A stretch of DNA of 22,285 nucleotides, taken from positions 1 to 22,285 of the IMG/VR virus record IMGVR_UViG_3300002519_000056; one strand, 5' to 3'. The stretch comes from a virus. The translations under genes and the position numbers were made by a program. Below the pieces are notes generated by a model. It was not told where the DNA came from. It made no database searches and worked only from the letters and a program-made list of their open reading frames with translations. This document shows positions 15,451 through 19,859 of the stretch, one piece after another (the stretch's first letter is position 1; each line of letters opens with the position of its first letter).

Positions 15451-16012
15451 TATTGAACCAGAAGAAATAGTCGAACCAACACCAGAAGAACGAAGTATAA
15501 CAATTGAAATTGTTGAGAAAGATAGAATTGAATTCAATTTAAATCTCCGCAATGCTTTAAACGGTGATCTAATGATTTTAGATCATAAAGATATTGATAT
15601 TGTGGTACAACCAACATCCAAAAAAATTATTACATTTGCCAAAGAGGTAATGTCAGATGCTGTATACGGTGCAGAATCTAGACTCCTTGAGTATTTAAGG
15701 AGCCAAGGGGTTATTAATCATGATTCTATTAAAGGAGGAAATGTATATGGTTCTCTTGAAGGTCTAATAATGAACTCCGCTACACACGATCCTGTGAAGG
15801 TCACTCTATTAAAAATTTCTGAATGGATGGAGACAGAGCAGCCTTATATTACAGGCACAACCGCTTATGATGATCTTCAAGACGATGCTCTAATTGATCC
15901 GGATAATGAATATTCAACCGAATTAGGTGAAGTTCCTCACGAAGAAAAGAAAGGATCTATGTATCAACATAATCTTTTTGCTCCTTATCTTTATGGTAGA
16001 TATTCTTATTAG
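15434..16012 (+). CDS. Unknown head-region protein
   Basis: ATG 15434 is chosen because a strong GGAGG (15420-15424) sits nine bases before it; an upstream in-frame start at 15416 would contain that site. The 192-residue protein begins MAVKINIEPEEIVEPTPEER, has an acidic N-terminal strand region, a helical middle (LLEYLRSQGVINHDSIKGGN) and a Tyr/Asp-rich C-terminus ending APYLYGRYSY. I do not recognise a family. Conserved-looking placement between portal and protease suggests head assembly. Confidence 0.8.
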   Translation: MAVKINIEPEEIVEPTPEERSITIEIVEKDRIEFNLNLRNALNGDLMILDHKDIDIVVQPTSKKIITFAKEVMSDAVYGAESRLLEYLRSQGVINHDSIKGGNVYGSLEGLIMNSATHDPVKVTLLKISEWMETEQPYITGTTAYDDLQDDALIDPDNEYSTELGEVPHEEKKGSMYQHNLFAPYLYGRYSY

Positions 16013-16056
16013 TGAAGCCCCTGAAGAGTTCAAAAAATGGTTTAAGATGAGGTAAT

Positions 16057-16386
16057 ATGAATTTATTAAATTTTATTTTGACTGCTTATGGGCTTACTTT
16101 TATTCTGGTCTATGGGTCTATCTTCAGTAATATAAGACCAAAAAAAGATCCAAGCAAAAAATGGACTTGGCTTTTTCACTGTACATTGTGCATGGGCTTT
16201 TGGGCATCGATGTTTTTATTTTGTATAAATGACTATACAGAACTATTTACATTTGAATATTCTTTAGGGAATATGTTCTGCCTATCTTGTTTGGGAAGCG
16301 GGACAACTTATTTACTCTCGATGATCGTCGATGACTTTGGTTTGAGAGTATCGTCGAGATCAGGAGGTGATTATGTTGACGATTAA
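16057..16386 (+). CDS. DUF1360-like membrane protein with paired CxxC motifs
   Basis: A 109-residue membrane protein with three probable transmembrane segments (about 4-24, 44-57 and 72-92). The first loop carries LFHC42-T-L-C45-MGFW, which resembles the C-P-x-C-x-G-x-W signature of DUF1360 proteins, and a second pair C75-L-S-C78 begins the last helix. The paired Cys could bind metal or form disulfides. GATGAGGT lies just upstream. Why such a gene lies in a head cluster is unclear. Its 3' end overlaps a small ORF with a strong ribosome site at 16373. Confidence 0.75.
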   Translation: MNLLNFILTAYGLTFILVYGSIFSNIRPKKDPSKKWTWLFHCTLCMGFWASMFLFCINDYTELFTFEYSLGNMFCLSCLGSGTTYLLSMIVDDFGLRVSSRSGGDYVDD

Positions 16387-16432
16387 ACGATGGATGTTTC
16401 AGCCCGTTCGCCGTTGCTGCAGCGGAAAGTGA
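16373..16432 (+). CDS. Candidate 19-residue micro-protein behind a perfect ribosome binding site
   Basis: AGGAGGTGATT precedes ATG 16373, an almost full-length match to the 16S rRNA 3' end and one of the strongest Shine-Dalgarno sites in the window. The frame reads MLTIKRWMFQPVRRCCSGK and stops at 16432, overlapping the membrane gene by 14 bases. The peptide is basic and amphipathic with a Cys pair. The GGAGGTGAT also encodes residues of the upstream gene (S-G-G-D-Y), so chance is possible. Confidence 0.45.
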   Translation: MLTIKRWMFQPVRRCCSGK

Positions 16433-16437
16433 ATCGC

Positions 16438-16465
16438 GCCGGTAGCGCCGGCAAGTCTTTTATTT
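16438..16465 (+). terminator. Weak candidate intrinsic terminator
   Basis: GCCGG (16438-16442) can pair with CCGGC (16448-16452) around a five-base loop, followed by AAGTCTTTTATTT. The stem is short and the T-tract interrupted. It lies in the 90-base gap between the membrane gene and the tagged gene before the protease; this gap otherwise holds only the 19-codon ORF and a six-bp hairpin CCGTTG/CAGCGG. Confidence 0.3.
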
Positions 16466-16476
16466 GAGGAAAGAAA

Positions 16477-16704
16477 ATGAAAATTACAAAAAGAAAATTA
16501 ATTCAACTTATTAAAGAAGAACTTGGTAAAACTTTGAAAGAAAGTTATACCGTTGATGAAATTTATGATTATTCCTGCGATGAATTAATCGAAGATGGAG
16601 AATGGCTCAAAGCCGAAATCCAAAATGATCGTTCCACCGATCCGGGTATGAAGATGATGATTATAGACACGATTAACAATAGATTGGACGCATGTAAAGG
16701 ATAA
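16477..16704 (+). CDS. Small tagged protein immediately upstream of the prohead protease
   Basis: A 75-residue protein starting MKITKRKLIQLIKEELGKTLKES, a good copy of the shared peptide with L-K-E-S (20-23) as a possible protease junction. The remaining 50 residues are acidic and helical with two Cys. TTGAGGAAAG precedes the ATG. It ends one base before the protease ATG. Size and position match those of T4 gp67/gp68 (small prohead-core proteins encoded before gp21), though no direct sequence similarity is visible. Confidence 0.8.
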   Translation: MKITKRKLIQLIKEELGKTLKESYTVDEIYDYSCDELIEDGEWLKAEIQNDRSTDPGMKMMIIDTINNRLDACKG

Positions 16705-16705
16705 A

Positions 16706-17314
16706 ATGAAAAAGAAACTATTACGAGAATTTTATGCCTTATGTGAAGGCGGTGTTTGCCAAGATCTTCTGTCCGAGAAAGAAAGAAGAGAAGTGCAAAA
16801 TGGCGTTCTTTATTTGTCGGGAAAGCTTCAGACCGCCGATAAACAAAATGGGAATGGTCGTGTTTACCCCTATGAAGTTCTTAAAAGAGAAATGGATAAT
16901 TATATGAAGATTGTTAAAGACAGTCGTGCGTGTGGAGAATTAGATCACCCGGATGATTCTGTTGTTAATCTTAAAAATGTTTCTCACATTGCAACTGATA
17001 TTTGGTGGGAAGGTAAAAATGTGATGGGTAAACTCAAAGTTCTCGATACTCCTTCTGGCCGGATTCTTAAAGATCTTATTAATGCCGGAGTTAAACTTGG
17101 TATTTCGTCTAGAGGCTTGGGGTCTGTTAAAGAAAGCGCTGGACAAACTGTTGTTGAGAATGATTTTCAATTGATTTGCTTTGATATAGTATCGGAGCCT
17201 TCGACTCCAGACGCATATGTTTATCCAAGTGGCCAAAGTTCCATGACGACTCGCCTTCGTGAGGTTAAAGAGAATAGTATCAATGATTTATTTAAAAAGA
17301 TTTTGGGGGATTAA
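16706..17314 (+). CDS. Prohead maturation protease (T4 gp21-like)
   Basis: A 202-residue serine protease that would cleave scaffold, core and capsid proteins inside the prohead before packaging. The expected catalytic blocks are visible: CGELDH81-P with the histidine, GISS134-S135-RGLGS with the nucleophile serine, and the downstream DFQLICFDIVSEPSTPDAYV strand typical of the family. The N-terminal NGNGRVYP is also characteristic. Length is close to T4 gp21 (212 residues). It lies directly between two tagged genes (16477 and 17317). T4 gp21 cuts after (L/I)-x-E, and I-x-E is present in nearly every shared N-terminal peptide of this window. Confidence 0.94.
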   Translation: MKKKLLREFYALCEGGVCQDLLSEKERREVQNGVLYLSGKLQTADKQNGNGRVYPYEVLKREMDNYMKIVKDSRACGELDHPDDSVVNLKNVSHIATDIWWEGKNVMGKLKVLDTPSGRILKDLINAGVKLGISSRGLGSVKESAGQTVVENDFQLICFDIVSEPSTPDAYVYPSGQSSMTTRLREVKENSINDLFKKILGD

Positions 17315-17316
17315 TT

Positions 17317-17619
17317 GTGAAGATCAGTAAAAAAAGATTAACTCAAATTATAAAGGAAGAATTAAAAGAAAATTTTTATCCAGAGGAACAGGTTGCATCG
17401 GAACAAGCAAAGGCGCAAGAAGCAATTGATAAATTAAAAGAAGCAACCGAACAACTCAAACTAATCGCCGGCAGTGAAACGACTCATGAGTATTCAGCTG
17501 ATGATGAGTCTAATCTATCTGGGCTTGGTCAAAGTATTTCTATAATAGAAGTCGAGATTGCAAAAATCCAAGGTGCCTTCCAAGCAGAAAGACATTCCTA
17601 CAGTCAATATAAACAATAG
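17317..17619 (+). CDS. Tagged coiled-coil protein immediately downstream of the protease
   Basis: GTG start at 17317, two bases after the protease stop, gives MKISKKRLTQIIKEELKENF, a clear copy of the shared peptide. The 100-residue protein continues as a likely coiled coil rich in Ala, Glu, Gln and Lys (EQAKAQEAIDKLKEATEQL) and ends in a second helix. In T4 the gene after gp21 is gp22, the main scaffold, which is helical and acidic but much longer (269 residues). This may be a small core protein or a reduced scaffold; homology is not shown. Confidence 0.78.
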   Translation: MKISKKRLTQIIKEELKENFYPEEQVASEQAKAQEAIDKLKEATEQLKLIAGSETTHEYSADDESNLSGLGQSISIIEVEIAKIQGAFQAERHSYSQYKQ

Positions 17620-17627
17620 AGGTTCTA

Positions 17628-18053
17628 ATGAAAAAAGAAGAATTAAAAAAAATTTTGAAACCGTTAATTAAAGAGTGCATTAAAGAAGTTATTTTTGAAG
17701 AAGGCACTCTTTCAACTATTATTTCTGAAGTTATAAGAGGAACTTCTACGAAACAAATGGTTTATGAAACAAAACAAAAACCTACACTTGAATCTGATGA
17801 AGAGGCGAAAACACGAAGACAAAAAAAACAAAATCAACTCCAAGAAAATAGAAAAAAAATTCTTGATGCAATCGGAAAAGACACTTACAATGGTGTAAAT
17901 ATTTTTGAAGGAACCACACCTATGTCGGCTCCAAGATCCCCCTCTTCTCCGTATGGATCAAGCGCACTTGACGGCATGGCGCCTAGTGATCCTGGGATTG
18001 ATATTTCCAGTTTTGGGTCACGTAAACATTGGAAAAAATTAGCAGGAAATTAA
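17628..18053 (+). CDS. Head-region protein with a peptide related to the shared tag
   Basis: A 141-residue protein beginning MKKEELKKILKPLIKECIKE, which resembles the shared peptide in a shifted register (L-I-K-E at 13-16) without M-K-L-T. The middle (about 50-85) is a very charged Lys/Gln/Arg helix. The last 50 residues are Pro/Ser/Gly-rich, with a final K-H-W-K-K. No family was recognised. AGAGGTT precedes the ATG. It sits between protease and bS21, a region where a scaffold or capsid-associated protein might be expected. Confidence 0.75.
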   Translation: MKKEELKKILKPLIKECIKEVIFEEGTLSTIISEVIRGTSTKQMVYETKQKPTLESDEEAKTRRQKKQNQLQENRKKILDAIGKDTYNGVNIFEGTTPMSAPRSPSSPYGSSALDGMAPSDPGIDISSFGSRKHWKKLAGN

Positions 18054-18054
18054 A

Positions 18055-18270
18055 ATGTCTATAAATCATATAGAAAAGCCAAGAAAAAATGAAGACCCAA
18101 ATCGTTTTATAAAACGATTTATAAAGAAATGCAAGAAACTTGGTATTATTGACGAATTTAAAGAAAAACGTTATTATACGAAACCGACCACCAAAAAAAG
18201 ATTAGCAAAAAAACGAGCAATTGCAAGACACAAAAAAGAACAACGCAAAAGGGAGAAGCAACAAAATTAA
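18055..18270 (+). CDS. rpsU: Phage-encoded ribosomal protein bS21
   Basis: A 71-residue, extremely basic protein, the same length as bacterial bS21. The family core is clear: RFIKKCKKLGIIDEFKEKRY followed by Y-x-K-P-T-T-K-K-R-x-A-K and R-A-I-A-R-H-K-K, matching the R-F-K-R-x-C-x-K-x-G-x-x-x-E-x-R-x-R-x-x-Y/E-K-P-T-x-x-R-K-x-A-x-x-x-A-x-R pattern of bacterial bS21. bS21 sits on the small subunit near the mRNA exit/anti-Shine-Dalgarno region and affects initiation. Viral bS21 genes are known from aquatic phages, including pelagiphages. The ATG begins one base after the previous stop. A 22-base palindrome lies early in the gene and a hairpin covers its stop. Confidence 0.88.
   Translation: MSINHIEKPRKNEDPNRFIKRFIKKCKKLGIIDEFKEKRYYTKPTTKKRLAKKRAIARHKKEQRKREKQQN
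18099..18120. repeat. Perfect 22-base palindrome in the bS21 gene
   Basis: The left half AAATCGTTTTA is followed directly by its reverse complement TAAAACGATTT. It encodes R-F-I-K-R-F-I beginning at about codon 17. It could be a dimeric-repressor type site in DNA or a hairpin in the mRNA 45 bases after the start codon. Confidence 0.8.
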
Positions 18271-18289
18271 TTTGAAAACTAATTAATTT
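18264..18289 (+). promoter_or_regulatory. AT-rich hairpin spanning the bS21 stop codon
   Basis: Nine-bp arms AAATTAATT (18264-18272) and AATTAATTT (18281-18289) flank an eight-base loop. The TAA stop (18268-18270) is in the left arm, and the AGGAGA ribosome site of the next gene begins three bases after the right arm. It may modulate translation of the following structural gene or stabilise a processed end; it is not a typical terminator. Confidence 0.4.
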
Positions 18290-18303
18290 GCAGGAGAATT
18301 ATT

Positions 18304-18765
18304 ATGGCAACTTATACAAGTCAACACGGATATGTAGGATTAAGAAATGTAGGGTCTTATCAAGTTTCCGGAACCCCGTTTATGACGGGTTCAGCGAACT
18401 TAGATGATGGAAAAGTTCACAGAATTTCATTTCCATATGTAACAAAGTCCATAACGGTTATTAATACTTCAACAACGAATGGGTATGATTTAGATATTCA
18501 TTTTTCGGAGGGATCCCCGATTACTGCTTCACCAAAAGGCGGAGGTATTGGTACCATCACCGCTACTTCAGACGTAGCAAAGAACAATAATTATATAACG
18601 ATTCCAGCCGGGAATGCTTCTCTTACTATGGATGTGAAATCTAAATTTTTGTATATCTCAAATCGATCAGGCAATGATGATTTGAGTTACCAAGTATTTG
18701 CGGAATTAACACAAATACCAACCGGAAGTATGTATACGCTAACAGGATCCGGGATAACGAGTTAA
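18304..18765 (+). CDS. Probable virion structural protein (beta-rich)
   Basis: A 153-residue, Gly/Ser/Thr-rich protein beginning MATYTSQHGYVGLRNVGSYQ. It alternates short strands (KSITVINTST, DLDIHFSEGS, YITIPAGNASLTMDVKSKFL) with Gly-rich loops, and ends in a Ser/Thr/Gly tail. Composition and position before the fibre genes suggest a surface decoration, head-fibre or tail-fibre component; proteins of this look are common in marine T4-like phages, to my recollection. AGGAGA precedes the ATG. No catalytic motif is visible. Confidence 0.72.
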   Translation: MATYTSQHGYVGLRNVGSYQVSGTPFMTGSANLDDGKVHRISFPYVTKSITVINTSTTNGYDLDIHFSEGSPITASPKGGGIGTITATSDVAKNNNYITIPAGNASLTMDVKSKFLYISNRSGNDDLSYQVFAELTQIPTGSMYTLTGSGITS

Positions 18766-18780
18766 TAATGGGGATAAACT

Positions 18781-18993
18781 ATGGGAATATTTACACCATC
18801 AAGAACAAAATTGCCATCCTTAACGGTGGGAGGAAGATCATCATTTAGCGGAACATCTGAAACTTTTGTAACTTTTAGTGCATCTGATACCACTCCTTCG
18901 GTTGCAAATGGCAACTTATTTAAGACTCACGCTAGCGGACAAACATTAACGATGTTTGATGATGGTGTTGCTGGACAAACATTTCAATTATGA
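18781..18993 (+). CDS. Short fibre-family protein, possibly truncated
   Basis: A 70-residue protein, MGIFTPSRTKLPSLTVGGRS, whose first residues match those of the next gene (M-G-x-F-x-P-S-R-T-x-x-P-x-L-x-V). The remainder (FVTFSASDTTPSVANGNLFK, then LTMFDDGVAGQTFQL) looks like the first half of a beta domain that in related proteins would continue with further strands; here a TGA stops it directly after FQL, and the next gene begins 19 bases later. It may be a functional short attachment adaptor or a remnant left by deletion. GGGGAT lies upstream of the start. Confidence 0.6.
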   Translation: MGIFTPSRTKLPSLTVGGRSSFSGTSETFVTFSASDTTPSVANGNLFKTHASGQTLTMFDDGVAGQTFQL

Positions 18994-19012
18994 CAAAATT
19001 AGGAGATAAATA

Positions 19013-19837
19013 ATGGGAAGCTTTAAACCATCAAGAACAAATCCGCCATATTTGGCAGTTGACGATAACAGTGATAGCACGAGCGCTCGCAATGTTGTAT
19101 CTGTCATTACTAATCACGTAGATGCTGTCGCTGCGAGGCCCCTATATGTCAGAAACGATGCCATCGCTGCAGAGGGAACCGTGGTTGTTGAAAGCACTGC
19201 TGCTGAAACCAACCCATTGCTTGAATTAAGAAATTCAAATGCTGCAACAGATAAACCACCAATCTTAAGATTTAATAGAGCAGACACAACAGCCGAGGCA
19301 GATGACATGGCACTGGGTTCAATTGAATTTTATGGACATAATGCAGCAAATGCTGCAATAAAGTATGCTAGCATTTCAGCATACAGTTCTGATGTTACTG
19401 TAGATGATGAAGCCGGCGAAGTTGTTTTCTCTGCTATGATCGGAGGAAGGCACGGCAATTCTTCTCTTACGGAATGTATGGTTTTTGGAATGGAAGACAC
19501 GGCTGCCGGGCAACGCGCCTTCGCTTTGCAAATCAATCGCCAAAATGCAGCCGATGTTGATTTCATTGTTCGAGGACAAGATGTGAATAATCTGATTCGC
19601 ACACGTTGTGAAACTAATCAAGTTGGATTCGGCTCGCAGCCTGATCAAAATATCAATGCTCTAGTTCAAGTTGTAACTGTACTTTCTTCTTCAATACCGG
19701 CACCTAGAATGACAACAACACAAAGAGATGCCCTTACTAAACAAGCCGGCGGTTGCTTGATCTATAACATTACCACGAACAAGCTTAACTTATACAATGG
19801 TTCCGCCTGGAGATCTATAGATGACAGCGCGGTATAA
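19013..19837 (+). CDS. Tail-fibre-like structural protein
   Basis: A 274-residue protein starting MGSFKPSRTNPPYLAVDDNS, sharing its N-terminal anchor with the preceding short gene. The body is Ala/Asp/Thr-rich with many short beta strands. The C-terminal block PAPRMTTTQRDALTKQAGG, then C-L-I-Y-N-x-T-T-N-K-L-N-L-Y-N-G-S-A-W-R, is the recurring end module of many phage fibre and appendage proteins (R-M-T-T-x-Q-R-D-A-L ... Y-N-T-T-x-x-x-L-x-x-Y-x-G-x-x-W). It has no chaperone domain. AGGAGA precedes the ATG. Confidence 0.8.
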   Translation: MGSFKPSRTNPPYLAVDDNSDSTSARNVVSVITNHVDAVAARPLYVRNDAIAAEGTVVVESTAAETNPLLELRNSNAATDKPPILRFNRADTTAEADDMALGSIEFYGHNAANAAIKYASISAYSSDVTVDDEAGEVVFSAMIGGRHGNSSLTECMVFGMEDTAAGQRAFALQINRQNAADVDFIVRGQDVNNLIRTRCETNQVGFGSQPDQNINALVQVVTVLSSSIPAPRMTTTQRDALTKQAGGCLIYNITTNKLNLYNGSAWRSIDDSAV

Positions 19838-19859
19838 TGATTTAATGGGGAGTTTTTAA

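Noticed and set aside
15993-16052. Possible 19-codon ORF (M-V-D-I-L-I-S-E-A-P-E-E-F-K-K-W-F-K-M-R)
   Set aside because: It overlaps the end of the 15434 gene, has no ribosome binding site, and could easily be chance, unlike the 16373 ORF.
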